Notes: generated by a model not told the origin, from the sequence alone. 42,244 nucleotides of DNA from a bacterium (GCA_030429765.1 JAUIER010000025.1:1-42244); one strand, 5' to 3'; positions 32,757-41,116 are shown, numbered from the stretch's first letter. Translations and numbers: made by a program.

Positions 32757-34079
32757 TTATCCGGGGAGCGTTCTTTTTTTGCTTCTGAACCTTTTGCGAA
32801 AAAGTTCACGCCGGCGTTTCGTGTAATCTATCGCATACAATTCTACCAGAAGGCGACGAAAATTTTCCTCGAGCTCCGATACGGTCATTCTATCAGGAAT
32901 GAAATTGACGTCAAATAACGTACATTTTGACCAATCTGTTGGATCTATCAGTCGATTGGCTTGAAGGAGCCTGTCATACAGAGGTGTCCCTGGAAACGGA
33001 GTTTGAACGGTAATTTGTACGTCCGTTAGCTGGCTTTGTTTGACAAAAGTAAGTACGTCACTAAAATTCGACTGGTCGGTCCCATCCAAGCCGAGAATAA
33101 AGCAGCCATTAACAGAGATACCGTAGCTTTGAATCTTGCTAATGGCACGATAGTACCGGTCCAATTGACGGGCCTTCCAATTGGTATTCAGCTCGAGATT
33201 TTCCAGACCGGAACGGCTGGAATTTTCAAATCCAATGAGGACCTGTACGCAGCCACTGTCTCGCAACAAACCCAATAATTCGTCATCATCGGCCAGTGAT
33301 ATATCAGTTTCCGTAAACCATTTGGTATTTTGTCCCATAAATACGTGAGCCAGTTGTTTGCCATATGTTTTGTCTACAAATGTATTGTCGTCCACAAGCT
33401 CAATAAAGGGTTTTTTCCAAAGAGACTTGATACAGGCGAGCTCCTTTTTGACCAATTCCACGGGTTTGGTTTTGTATTTGGGAGATATACTAATCGACGA
33501 AGCGCAAAATTCACACCGCCATGGACACCCTCGTTGAGTCTGTATTGTCAACCGGTCATAGTCCGCCACATTTAATAAGTCGTATCGCGGAATGGGGCTT
33601 TTTGAAAGATCATAGCTTTGGTCACGCCCGTCATAAATTGGTTCCAACGTATTGTGCTGGGCATCCGCCATGATCTGTGACCAATAGATTTCTCCTTCGC
33701 CAAGTACGATACAGTCCGCATGTTGAGCGGCCTCCTCCGGGAGCGCTGTCACATGTAAGCCTCCCAGGATAACCTTAGTATGGCGGGCCCGATAGTGATC
33801 GGCCAGCCTGTAGACTTCTTGAATTTTTGCTGTCGGACTGGAAATCGCGATGATATCCAAGTCGTCCGGTAGATCTTTGTAATCGTCAAACGAATCGATT
33901 TCATGGTAGGACATGCGGATATTCGCAGGTGTTAATGCGGCCAGAGTTAACAGTCCCAAGTTGGGCAGTGAGGCAATGGTCTGAGCACGGTGCATAAACC
34001 CAGGCAAAGTCTTGACGACATCCACAAGTTGTGGATCGCAAATGTGAACGCCGCTCATCGAAATCAACCCGAGTTTCAT
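32757..34079 (-). CDS. B12-binding-type radical SAM protein
   Basis: The product is 440 residues. The N-terminal 150 residues form a Rossmann-like B12-binding domain (I-I-A-I-S-S-P-T-A and L-G-G-L-H-V-T-A-L-P-E-E then V-L-G-E-G-E). The radical SAM cluster is C-P-W-R-C-E-F-C (Cys185, Cys189, Cys192). The C-terminal segment has Q-T-P-F-P-G-T-P-L-Y. This is the class B type related to HpnJ/HpnP and many methyltransferases or ring-forming enzymes. The substrate is not evident. The adjacent membrane protein upstream might be a partner. It lies about 150 bases before the sugar phosphorylase unit. Confidence 0.85.
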   Translation of the reverse strand: MKLGLISMSGVHICDPQLVDVVKTLPGFMHRAQTIASLPNLGLLTLAALTPANIRMSYHEIDSFDDYKDLPDDLDIIAISSPTAKIQEVYRLADHYRARHTKVILGGLHVTALPEEAAQHADCIVLGEGEIYWSQIMADAQHNTLEPIYDGRDQSYDLSKSPIPRYDLLNVADYDRLTIQTQRGCPWRCEFCASSISISPKYKTKPVELVKKELACIKSLWKKPFIELVDDNTFVDKTYGKQLAHVFMGQNTKWFTETDISLADDDELLGLLRDSGCVQVLIGFENSSRSGLENLELNTNWKARQLDRYYRAISKIQSYGISVNGCFILGLDGTDQSNFSDVLTFVKQSQLTDVQITVQTPFPGTPLYDRLLQANRLIDPTDWSKCTLFDVNFIPDRMTVSELEENFRRLLVELYAIDYTKRRRELFRKRFRSKKRTLPG

Positions 34080-34091
34080 ATGGAGTATTAT

Positions 34092-34796
34092 CTAAGTCGT
34101 GGTTGCTGAGTTTTTATTGGTTCGATGAATGCCGATAATGCTGCCGATGTAGGCAATCAACAGGACTGGAGACGCCAGAATCGAAAAATATGTTAATAAC
34201 ACAACAATTACGTACGCACCATCATTTGGAGACATGTCCTTGTCGGTGAGCCCGCCCATGATTCTAAAGATCACATGTTCCAGGTTTAAGAACGCCAGAA
34301 TCGACACGATGATGGCCAGAGGCAAGATTGCTCCAATCAACTGCACAAATCCTGTTAAGCGTGCCGATCGTTTTAGATAGAGAATCCATAACATTACACG
34401 CCAAAGAGCGACAACGCCGAGAAACCACATATTTATCATTTGTGCGGACTCCATCGACGTAAACCGTTCGACCGGGATGGCGTATAATATGCCGGGGGGT
34501 GATGTCATGCCGACAAAGATCAATACATTTTTATAGTTCCAATTTTGTGGTTTTAGTGGCTTGATGATCAGCCACAAAATCAATGCCATCACAAATATGT
34601 ACAGCACAGATCCCAAGCCGGCATATTGCCACCACTCGGCCCGCGGATTATCCCAGTATCGCCCTATCCCAGCGATCCATGAGGCCATGATGCCAAAAGC
34701 CATATAGTGGTTTCCCATCCGTTTTAGGTCGGGTTTGACGGACTTAAAACATAGGAACTGGATTTCGGTTTTAAGGATTTCCTTGATAGTGCTCAT
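34092..34796 (-). CDS. Polytopic membrane protein, uncharacterised family
   Basis: The product is 234 residues with about six transmembrane helices. A notable loop reads T-S-P-P-G-I-L-Y-A-I-P-V-E-R-F, and the N-terminus has K-R-M-G-N-H-Y-M-A-F-G. I recall proteins of this layout as uncharacterised in several phyla and do not assign a function. It stops 12 bases before the ATG of the radical SAM gene and is likely co-transcribed, so it may help handle a lipid or membrane substrate of that enzyme. Confidence 0.65.
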   Translation of the reverse strand: MSTIKEILKTEIQFLCFKSVKPDLKRMGNHYMAFGIMASWIAGIGRYWDNPRAEWWQYAGLGSVLYIFVMALILWLIIKPLKPQNWNYKNVLIFVGMTSPPGILYAIPVERFTSMESAQMINMWFLGVVALWRVMLWILYLKRSARLTGFVQLIGAILPLAIIVSILAFLNLEHVIFRIMGGLTDKDMSPNDGAYVIVVLLTYFSILASPVLLIAYIGSIIGIHRTNKNSATTT

Positions 34797-34932
34797 GCTA
34801 TCCTAAGGCTCGGAGGTTTCTACGGATTTATAAGCTATAGATATTTGTTAATGATATCTGTCCTAAAACGAATGCCCGGTACACTGGGGTAGAATTTTGC
34901 TGGCATACAGGCAAGTGTCTGATCTCCTTCGC

Positions 34933-35295
34933 TCAGGACACAATCGCCAACCGGACCTGTTCTCCCGATTGTTTGGCATGTCGGATCTTTTCCAGACAAT
35001 CCGTGAGCTCTTCGGCGATTTCATCGCATCGTTTGAGTTTCCCGGCCCGGCCGTCCTGGATCGCGGACAGGATGGTTTGAAAGATGCGCTCCGCCTCGTC
35101 GGGAACGATACGGGTGGGCTCAACCTCCACCCCGTATTCACCTTGCAGGATGGAGAAATCATAATAATCGCTGATCTTGGGCACGCCCAGGGTGTCCGCC
35201 AGTTTATTCAGCGCTTTTTCTTCTTTGAGAATCAACGAGTGATCCCAATCATCGTCTTCTCTTTTATTCGTTAGAATCCAGAGTGTGTTTCCCAT
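34933..35295 (-). CDS. Hypothetical acidic protein, 120 residues
   Basis: The start has AGGAACG 5 bases upstream. The N-terminus is M-G-N-T-L-W-I-L-T-N-K-R, followed by D-D-D-W-D-H-S and a helical remainder with C-D-E-I-A-E-E-L-T-D-C-L. No signal peptide or membrane segment is present. No family is recognised. It is separated by about 80 bases from the next gene and could be monocistronic. Confidence 0.6.
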   Translation of the reverse strand: MGNTLWILTNKREDDDWDHSLILKEEKALNKLADTLGVPKISDYYDFSILQGEYGVEVEPTRIVPDEAERIFQTILSAIQDGRAGKLKRCDEIAEELTDCLEKIRHAKQSGEQVRLAIVS

Positions 35296-35377
35296 GGTCG
35301 TTCCTGCCTATTTAACATTGGATTGAATTAGTCGTTTTAATCCGGATTATACCGGATATCGTCCGTCACAACAAGTC

Positions 35378-36166
35378 CTAGGCCAGCGGATGGTTTTCCA
35401 ACGCGCGGGTCTTTTGATCATGAAACGTCACCAACTCTTCGTCGGCTGGGCAGTGGCCGACTTCCTCCAAAAAACGGCAGGTGCTGTATTTCTGGGCCTT
35501 GGTATTGTACTCAGTGAGCCATTGTTCCATGGCCGGCTTGGACGCGGGATCATACGGGAACTGAAAACGCATTTTTCTGAGGCGTATACGAAATGGCTTG
35601 GGTGTTAAACGTGCGCGGTAACAGTTTTGTTTCTTGCACAAAAACACATACAGGCCGTCGCACTGAAACTTTTTCATCATGGTTTGCGCCGCGCGGGATT
35701 TGGCCTCCAGATCATTGCCCCGGACGATGGCGCGGATGCCCTTGTAGGTCTCATAGATTCGAAAGCTGAGCCTGGGATACTTTGGAGCAAGTTTTCGGAT
35801 GCGGGCGATCCCGACGGCCTTGACGTCTGGTTTGTTGAAGATATGCAGCAGTGACCAACGTACATAATCAATGTCGAGGAACATCAGGGTGCGGGCGTTG
35901 AGCACCTCGGAACCATAGCGGTTGCGGGTGACCACCGCATCGGGGCTGATCTCCTGCAGGATCTCTTCACGGATGTCGCTTTCGTAGTCCTCAAACTCCC
36001 TGTGCGATCCATGTATCTTGTTGCTGATCTTTGCTCCCTTCTCGATGGCTTTTTGACGGGCATCCTCTTCGGAGACGGATGATCCGCCCCAGCAGTTAAT
36101 GGTTGTCGGCCCTTCGGGCAGATCCAGTGTGATGGCTTCGCATTTCCAGTACTTGGGGATTCGCAT
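35378..36166 (-). CDS. Conserved hypothetical protein with RNxYG...LDIDY signature
   Basis: The start is ATG 36166 with AGGAGCG 4 bases upstream, giving 262 residues. The N-terminus has C-W-G-G-S-S-V-S-E-E-D-A. Then come R-E-E-I-L-Q-E-I, V-V-T-R-N-R-Y-G-S-E-V-L-N (78-90), L-M-F-L-D-I-D-Y (94-101), Y-E-T-Y-K-G-I-R and Y-R-A-R-L-T-P-K-P. I recall this order from a broadly distributed, uncharacterised bacterial family. The D-I-D and the following basic motif recall archaeo-eukaryotic primase-like folds, but the third acidic motif is not clear. No neighbour suggests a function. Confidence 0.65.
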   Translation of the reverse strand: MRIPKYWKCEAITLDLPEGPTTINCWGGSSVSEEDARQKAIEKGAKISNKIHGSHREFEDYESDIREEILQEISPDAVVTRNRYGSEVLNARTLMFLDIDYVRWSLLHIFNKPDVKAVGIARIRKLAPKYPRLSFRIYETYKGIRAIVRGNDLEAKSRAAQTMMKKFQCDGLYVFLCKKQNCYRARLTPKPFRIRLRKMRFQFPYDPASKPAMEQWLTEYNTKAQKYSTCRFLEEVGHCPADEELVTFHDQKTRALENHPLA

Positions 36167-36213
36167 GTTCGCTCCTATTAATGCGGGAGAGCTCCACTTT
36201 ATAAAGTCAATGG

Positions 36214-36843
36214 TCAACGAAATGTGGGGGCTGTCCCTACTTTGGCCTTGTCGTGCGGTTGAAAATAAAATTGTGTCGGTTGCTCGTTTATTTCAAGATA
36301 TATTGGTTTGTCAATTTTGGGAAAGACCCAGCGAATGCCGCTGTCGACAAAATAATGATCATCCAGCGTATGAGTGACCTTGATGTGCACGAACGTGTCG
36401 GTCTCGATGGCCGTAATCGATTCACCTTCGATGCCATTGCTAATCCGGGGTACCACAATCATAGTCTGGTTGGGCGTGTGAAACGCTCGCGGCACCTGCG
36501 CCTGAACGGCCTTGATTTCATCCCATGGCGGCCAGTAAGTGTATTCATATGCCGGTTGATAGACACGTTCGATGGCCTGGATTGTTCTGAGTGTGGCTGA
36601 CGATTCGGGCGGTGCGTTGAGTAATTGAATCTCCTGATAATCCGGCGGAACAACGAGGCCGGTATGCCGGGTGGCCGGTCCATTCTGCGGCGCTTGAAAT
36701 CCTTGAACGATGTGAGGCTTGCCAGAGGGTTGGGATACGTCCTGATGATCAAACGGGGCCGGACGAAATGCAGCCGGCGGTTTGTTTCCCGCTATGTAAA
36801 TACCTATCAAAAATAAGAGGCTGATATAGATGAGCGATCGCAT
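36214..36843 (-). CDS. Exported protein, proline-rich linker
   Basis: The start is taken as ATG 36843, giving a clean signal peptide (M-R-S-L-I-Y-I-S-L-L-F-L) and 209 residues. A Pro/Gln-rich low-complexity segment (residues about 20-80) leads to a beta-rich domain with Y-T-Y-W-P-P-W-D, H-I-K-V-T-H-T-L-D-D and I-R-W-V-F-P. No family is recognised. The small exported gene upstream ends about 50 bases away. Confidence 0.6.
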   Translation of the reverse strand: MRSLIYISLLFLIGIYIAGNKPPAAFRPAPFDHQDVSQPSGKPHIVQGFQAPQNGPATRHTGLVVPPDYQEIQLLNAPPESSATLRTIQAIERVYQPAYEYTYWPPWDEIKAVQAQVPRAFHTPNQTMIVVPRISNGIEGESITAIETDTFVHIKVTHTLDDHYFVDSGIRWVFPKIDKPIYLEINEQPTQFYFQPHDKAKVGTAPTFR

Positions 36844-36891
36844 ATGGAATTCTATCAATCTCACATACAACAATAGGACAGTATTTGACAA

Positions 36892-37125
36892 TTATAGACA
36901 GGATATTAGTCTTAGCTGCGGTTCAACGTATTCCTGGAAACCTGAATTTTTCGGGATAGCAGCTGCATCATTCTCTGTATGTGGAACGAGATCATTACCG
37001 TCCATTCGAGTGGTCGAAATTGCATCATTTATCCGGATGTGTCCGTGGAAATCATGATGCATGAGTCCGATCATGTACAAACTGAAGACAAAACTTGAAA
37101 TAATAATCAATTGGAACAATTTCAT
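36892..37125 (-). CDS. Small exported or membrane-anchored peptide, 77 residues
   Basis: The ATG at 37125 has GGTGGAG 6 bases upstream, better than the GTG 12 bases earlier. The N-terminus M-K-L-F-Q-L-I-I-I-S-S is a signal peptide or anchor. The remainder (H-H-D-F-H-G-H-I, then V-P-H-T-E-N-D-A-A) is polar with several histidines that might bind metal. No family is recognised. Confidence 0.55.
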   Translation of the reverse strand: MKLFQLIIISSFVFSLYMIGLMHHDFHGHIRINDAISTTRMDGNDLVPHTENDAAAIPKNSGFQEYVEPQLRLISCL

Positions 37126-37239
37126 AGTATACTCCACCTCGTACGTTATTATATCACCATTCTAGTGGACGAAGCCAATCACATTTGTCGGTTGTGCAAA
37201 GTATTCTAGGAGTGATCAATTGACAACGTGTAGGCTTTT

Positions 37240-38046
37240 TTATTCGTAACTCGTTGTCGCAGGATTATATTCGCTATTTTCCGGCACGCAGCCGAACATC
37301 ACCGGTCCGGTCAGGCAGCGACATGGATTGGCGGGATTACCGTCGATAATCTGATCGCCCATGGTCTCGGCCATGGCCTGGCCGGTTACGCATCCGCCCT
37401 CACGTGTTGCATAGCAATCAGCATCCGATTGGCAGCCGAAGTCACTCACGAAGCCCTCTACTTCAACGGATGGCATCGCCGCGGTAGCGGACATCTTAAA
37501 TTCAGCAAAACATTGAAAATCCCCGTGCATGTCAAAGCAATTGTAAGCGGGATCAATCAAGTCAGGCTCATCCTCAAAGCTGTCCTGAATTTCCTGTACG
37601 ACTTGGATGATATGCAGGGTCCGCATTCTTTTTTCAATTGAATCGTTGGTTGTGGTGATCATTTGACGTTGAGCCGGTTGGAGCGGGATTTGCTCCCCGA
37701 GCCACGCCCGTAAAAGGGTGAGAATAGCGCGTTCCTCCGCGCCGCCTTGAGACACCAGGACAGCATCGGGATCCGATGGGTGCAGGGCCCGGACATACAC
37801 CCGCCCCGCGGTTGGCGAGTTGAGTTGTTGATCCAGACAGAATGATAAACTTCGTTGATTGGCATCGCTGAGCTCGATCCCGACGGTCCCTCCGTCCCGG
37901 TAAAACTGAACCTGTTCAATCACGACGGCCGGTTGAAATTCGGGTTCGATGGATAAGGCCGGGTGGGAAAGCAGGATGCACGCGAATGTCAAGGCGATCG
38001 TGATCCACCGCCGGCTCGATCGATGTTCGCTGTTATACCCTGACAT
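37240..38046 (-). CDS. Exported protein with cysteine-rich C-terminal domain
   Basis: The product is 268 residues with a signal peptide (hydrophobic about 14-30). Residues 35-160 form a mixed alpha/beta domain (V-V-I-E-Q-V-Q-F-Y-R-D-G-G-T-V-G). The C-terminal part has ten cysteines, including C-x2-D-x-D-C (S-D-A-D-C-Y) then G-G-C, and G-P-V-M-F-G-C-V. The same C-x2-D-x-D-C and a P-V-M-G-x-x-V/C ending occur in the protein at 40427-41065. Disulfide-rich and likely periplasmic or surface. The ribosome binding site is AGGGAGAAAG, and the CsgG/LpoB-like lipoprotein gene is 20 bases upstream. Confidence 0.7.
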   Translation of the reverse strand: MSGYNSEHRSSRRWITIALTFACILLSHPALSIEPEFQPAVVIEQVQFYRDGGTVGIELSDANQRSLSFCLDQQLNSPTAGRVYVRALHPSDPDAVLVSQGGAEERAILTLLRAWLGEQIPLQPAQRQMITTTNDSIEKRMRTLHIIQVVQEIQDSFEDEPDLIDPAYNCFDMHGDFQCFAEFKMSATAAMPSVEVEGFVSDFGCQSDADCYATREGGCVTGQAMAETMGDQIIDGNPANPCRCLTGPVMFGCVPENSEYNPATTSYE

Positions 38047-38065
38047 TAATAGCTTTCTCCCTTGG

Positions 38066-38734
38066 TTATTTGGGAACCCGACGAGTGGTATATGTTCCCC
38101 TTAGGTCGCGTGTGACGTCATGGACCATATCGGGGACAAGTTTTTCGTAGGCATTTTTACGACCGTCATCATTGACCCGGATATTTCCCTGGGCATCGAG
38201 CTGGATGTTCGACAGTTTACGGTTCCAGCCGACGCTGTTGCTGTAAAACTTGGCTCCGCTTTCCGTGTCATGAAAGCTGATTGACAGTTTGGCGCGAAGG
38301 GTTTGTTTGACCCTGGCCTTGAGCTGATGAATTTGCTTGAGATCAAAGTCGGTCTCGATATCCGAATACACCATGTTCCCGTGCACGATCGAGTCAGCAT
38401 TGTAGCGCTGACCAATTTTTTGAATGGCCCGAAAATTCAGCTCGGGCTCCCCCACTTCATGCAGGACCGCGCCGAGTTTTCCCAGATTGAGGATTGGTAT
38501 ATCGGCCTGGGCCGCATACAGGGCTGTTTCAAATTCTTGGGTTAGATACTCGCCGACCGATGGAGCGGCGTTATCGGAGAATTCTATGAGCCCGACAGTG
38601 CCGCGTCCAGCCAGCTCCAAACGCGGGGGATGATAGACTTGCTGGGTGGTGGTTGAGGAACACCCGATGCTAAGCGCCGCTATGAATGATATAAGAATTC
38701 GTCCTAATGGGATCGTTAAGAGTTGTTTAGTCAT
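38066..38734 (-). CDS. CsgG/LpoB-like outer-membrane lipoprotein
   Basis: The start is ATG 38734, giving 222 residues. The signal peptide ends in L-S-I-G-C, followed by S-S-T-T-T, a lipoprotein site. The mature domain has V-G-L-I-E-F-S-D-N-A-A, E-Y-L-T-Q-E-F-E-T-A-L and Y-N-A-D-S-I-V-H-G-N-M-V, the layout of the CsgG / LpoB / TolB-N type alpha-beta fold. Such proteins aid secretion or activate envelope enzymes. The promoter would place the start of the mRNA at the start codon. It is followed by a Cys-rich exported protein in the same operon. Confidence 0.7.
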   Translation of the reverse strand: MTKQLLTIPLGRILISFIAALSIGCSSTTTQQVYHPPRLELAGRGTVGLIEFSDNAAPSVGEYLTQEFETALYAAQADIPILNLGKLGAVLHEVGEPELNFRAIQKIGQRYNADSIVHGNMVYSDIETDFDLKQIHQLKARVKQTLRAKLSISFHDTESGAKFYSNSVGWNRKLSNIQLDAQGNIRVNDDGRKNAYEKLVPDMVHDVTRDLRGTYTTRRVPK

Positions 38735-38741
38735 GCGCCGA

Positions 38742-38769
38742 TTATATCGCTTATTCTGAGGCATGGCAA
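38742..38769 (-). promoter_or_regulatory. Promoter of the CsgG/LpoB-like gene, leaderless
   Basis: The -35 is TTGCCA (38764-38769, five of six matches), the spacer is 16 bases and the -10 is TATAAT (38742-38747). Only 7 bases separate the -10 from the ATG, so a leaderless transcript is expected. Confidence 0.55.
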
Positions 38770-38848
38770 TAGCAGGTACAGAAATATGCGGATCAGGGGC
38801 TGGAAAACGGCTGGTCGGCCGGGATTCGCCTGATTGAGCAGTTCTGAT

Positions 38849-40357
38849 TTAGGAGGATATCGTCGTGTTGGCGGGAATATACAGATGGCGGATATCCAGG
38901 TCCTGAACTCGACGGCAACCGATCGAGGCCAGCAGTTCGTAGAATTCATGCTCGAGGTTATCAACATAGTGGATCACCCGCTTGAATTTATCCGAGACGA
39001 TAAGACCGTTCTGCAGCCGGCGATTATGGGTGGTGATGCCGACGGGACAGGTGTTGTTGCCGCACTGCATGGCCTGAATGCAGCCAATGGATAACAAAAA
39101 GCCGCGCGCGGAATAGATCGCGTCAGCGCCGAGCGCCATGGCGATGATCTGCCGCGCGGGGTTGATCAGTTTGCCGGCCGCGACCAGCTTAAGCCGTCCA
39201 CGGACATTCAACTCGTTGAGGATCTCATGAGTGCCTTTTAGCGCCGGCAGCAGCGGCATCCCGAACGTGTCGATATAGGCCTTAGGGGCCGCTCCGGTTC
39301 CGCCTTCCGCCCCGTCAATGGCGATGTAGTCGGGAAAGGTATCCTGCCGGATCATCTCCTCGACCAGCTGCCGAAATTCATCGTGGGAACCGATACACAT
39401 TTTGATCCCCGTGGGCAGCTCGGATACTCGCTGAACCCGCGCGATGAACTCAACCAGAGAGGTGTTGTCTGTGCATTCCAGGTGATGTGTGGGTGAAATG
39501 ATGTCCCGGTCGCGGGGGACACCGCGCAGCTGCGCGATCTCCGCGGAGATCTTTTCTTTGGGCAGCAATCCGCCTTTGCCGGGCTTGGCGCCCTGGGACA
39601 ATTTGATCTCGATCATCCGGACTTGAGTTTTGGCGGCAATGTCCTGCAACTTTTGTTCATTCAGCGTTCCGTCGTCGTTGCGCACCCCAAATTTGGCCGT
39701 GCCGATCTGAAAAATTATATCGCACCCTTCCTTGAGATGTTGCTCCGGATAACCGCCCTCGCCGGTATTCATGGGAATACCCGCCTGCCGGGCGCCGCGG
39801 GCCAGGGCGCGGATGGCCTTTTTGCCAAGCGCGCCGTAGCTCATCGCGCTGATCATGATATGTTTGTGGATTGTATAGGCGTTGGTGAGCTGGCGTTCTT
39901 CGCCGAACGTCAATTGAAAACGTTCAACCTCGTTTTGATTCAGCGGATACAGCGCGTGCCGGATCTTAATCTCCTCGGTATTGAATTCTTTACGTGAACC
40001 AAACGATTCGGCAGAGTTGATATTCTTGGCCTTTCGGTAGATCTCCGAGCGTTCTTCGCGATTAAATGGACGTTCTTCATAATCATTGGCCACGACATAT
40101 TGACGCAATTCCGGTCCGATACTCTCCAGCATATATCGAAGTCGTCCCAATATTCCGAAGTTTCGCAAAATGGCGTGCTCTTTTTGGAATTTCAGGTAGT
40201 AGATATTCAGAACGGTGAGATAAACGAAGATCAGCGTGAGGACATGAAAATAACGGGATACCCAGATGCCCAGTCCCAAAAAACACAGACTCAGGACCGG
40301 CAGACCATAATTAACAGCGACCGCTAATTTAGCTAGATTGACGGCTAAACGGTTCAT
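38849..40357 (-). CDS. FMN-binding glutamate synthase-like enzyme, membrane-anchored
   Basis: The product is 502 residues. Two hydrophobic segments (about 10-30 and 36-55) anchor the N-terminus, then a GltS-type FMN barrel follows. Marks are I-S-A-M-S-Y-G-A-L, N-T-G-E-G-G-Y, the K-L-S-Q-G-A-K-P-G-K-G-G region and I-D-G-A-E-G-G-T-G-A-A-P. The 3Fe-4S cysteines are C-I-Q-A-M-Q-C-G-N-N-T-C (Cys426, 432, 437). There is no amidotransferase domain, so it may not use glutamine. The true substrate of these stand-alone proteins is unclear. The promoter appears leaderless. Confidence 0.85.
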   Translation of the reverse strand: MNRLAVNLAKLAVAVNYGLPVLSLCFLGLGIWVSRYFHVLTLIFVYLTVLNIYYLKFQKEHAILRNFGILGRLRYMLESIGPELRQYVVANDYEERPFNREERSEIYRKAKNINSAESFGSRKEFNTEEIKIRHALYPLNQNEVERFQLTFGEERQLTNAYTIHKHIMISAMSYGALGKKAIRALARGARQAGIPMNTGEGGYPEQHLKEGCDIIFQIGTAKFGVRNDDGTLNEQKLQDIAAKTQVRMIEIKLSQGAKPGKGGLLPKEKISAEIAQLRGVPRDRDIISPTHHLECTDNTSLVEFIARVQRVSELPTGIKMCIGSHDEFRQLVEEMIRQDTFPDYIAIDGAEGGTGAAPKAYIDTFGMPLLPALKGTHEILNELNVRGRLKLVAAGKLINPARQIIAMALGADAIYSARGFLLSIGCIQAMQCGNNTCPVGITTHNRRLQNGLIVSDKFKRVIHYVDNLEHEFYELLASIGCRRVQDLDIRHLYIPANTTISS

Positions 40358-40364
40358 GCTATCG

Positions 40365-40392
40365 ATTATAATCCCGAACGGGCGCGAATCAA
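40365..40392 (-). promoter_or_regulatory. Promoter of the glutamate synthase-like gene, leaderless
   Basis: The -10 is TATAAT (40365-40370), the spacer is 16 bases and the -35 is TTGATT (40387-40392). The -10 ends 7 bases before the ATG at 40357. Confidence 0.5.
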
Positions 40393-40426
40393 AGGCTAAA
40401 GCATTTTGTTTTTGCGGTCGTTGCGA

Positions 40427-41065
40427 TTATTGAAACGTAAAATGTCGATGACAGATCCCCTCCCGGCAAACCGGCGTACCCATCACCGGTGCGGTCATGT
40501 CGATACAATCGGCATTGGAATTGAAAATTTCGACGGCTGCCTCAAAACACATCTTTGACTGTTTGTTGATCACCCGGCTGACGCCGCAATATCCCTCGAC
40601 ATCGATGCAGTCCGTGTCTGTAGTACAACTGATAAATTCATTCGGCGCTCGAGTAACTATTTTATTAACCACGGTGTGAGGAATTTCTTCCGGTGATCCA
40701 TAGCCGCAGAATGGCTGGTTATTGGCGATTCGGTTGGTTGTCTTCCGAACGGCTGGGGCCGATGTTGGGGCGGGTTTTTGGCGCGCCTCGATTTGGGACA
40801 ACATGTCGCGCATTTCGTCGGCAATGCCCGGCTCATTGTTGGCCTCGGCCCAGCTGAGCATCTCGTTACAGGCGCGTTTGGCCTTGGCGTCCATCCCTTC
40901 TTCAAAATAAAATTGGGCCTGGCGGTAGAGGTTCTTGGCGAGTGAGGACGAGAGTTTGGGCGGATCGGCGGCTTCAGTGAAATGTATGGCCGGAGTCAAG
41001 TGTCCTGTGCCGATGGCGATGGTCACGACCATTAAAATTTGTAAGGCCCGCTTTGTGGTAGTCAT
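40427..41065 (-). CDS. Exported protein, helical N-domain and Cys-rich C-domain
   Basis: The product is 212 residues with a Sec signal peptide (M-T-T-T-K-R-A-L-Q then a hydrophobic run). Residues about 40-95 look like a TPR-type helical pair (A-Q-F-Y-F-E-E-G-M-D-A-K-A-K). After a Pro/Ala linker, the C-terminus carries C-T-T-D-T-D-C, G-Y-C-G-V, C-F-E-A-A, N-A-D-C-I-D-M and C-R-E-G-I-C-H. The C-x2-D-x-D-C pattern is shared with the protein at 37240-38046. The ribosome binding site GGAGGAAG is 4 bases from the ATG. A REP-like repeat lies just upstream. Confidence 0.65.
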   Translation of the reverse strand: MTTTKRALQILMVVTIAIGTGHLTPAIHFTEAADPPKLSSSLAKNLYRQAQFYFEEGMDAKAKRACNEMLSWAEANNEPGIADEMRDMLSQIEARQKPAPTSAPAVRKTTNRIANNQPFCGYGSPEEIPHTVVNKIVTRAPNEFISCTTDTDCIDVEGYCGVSRVINKQSKMCFEAAVEIFNSNADCIDMTAPVMGTPVCREGICHRHFTFQ

Positions 41066-41082
41066 CGTTCTTCCTCCAGTAG

Positions 41083-41116
41083 CCGAAAGGGGACAGTCCC
41101 CTTTCGGGGACAGGGC
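41083..41116 (-). repeat. REP-like palindromic repeat, copy 3
   Basis: It matches copies 1 and 2 in inverted orientation. Here the palindrome is best formed (AAAGGGGA, three-base loop, TCCCCTTT). It is located 18 bases upstream of the Cys-rich exported gene. Confidence 0.7.

Noticed and set aside
32624-32809. 61-codon minus-strand frame between the radical SAM and HAD genes
   Set aside because: It overlaps the radical SAM 3' end, has no ribosome binding site and no recognisable features.
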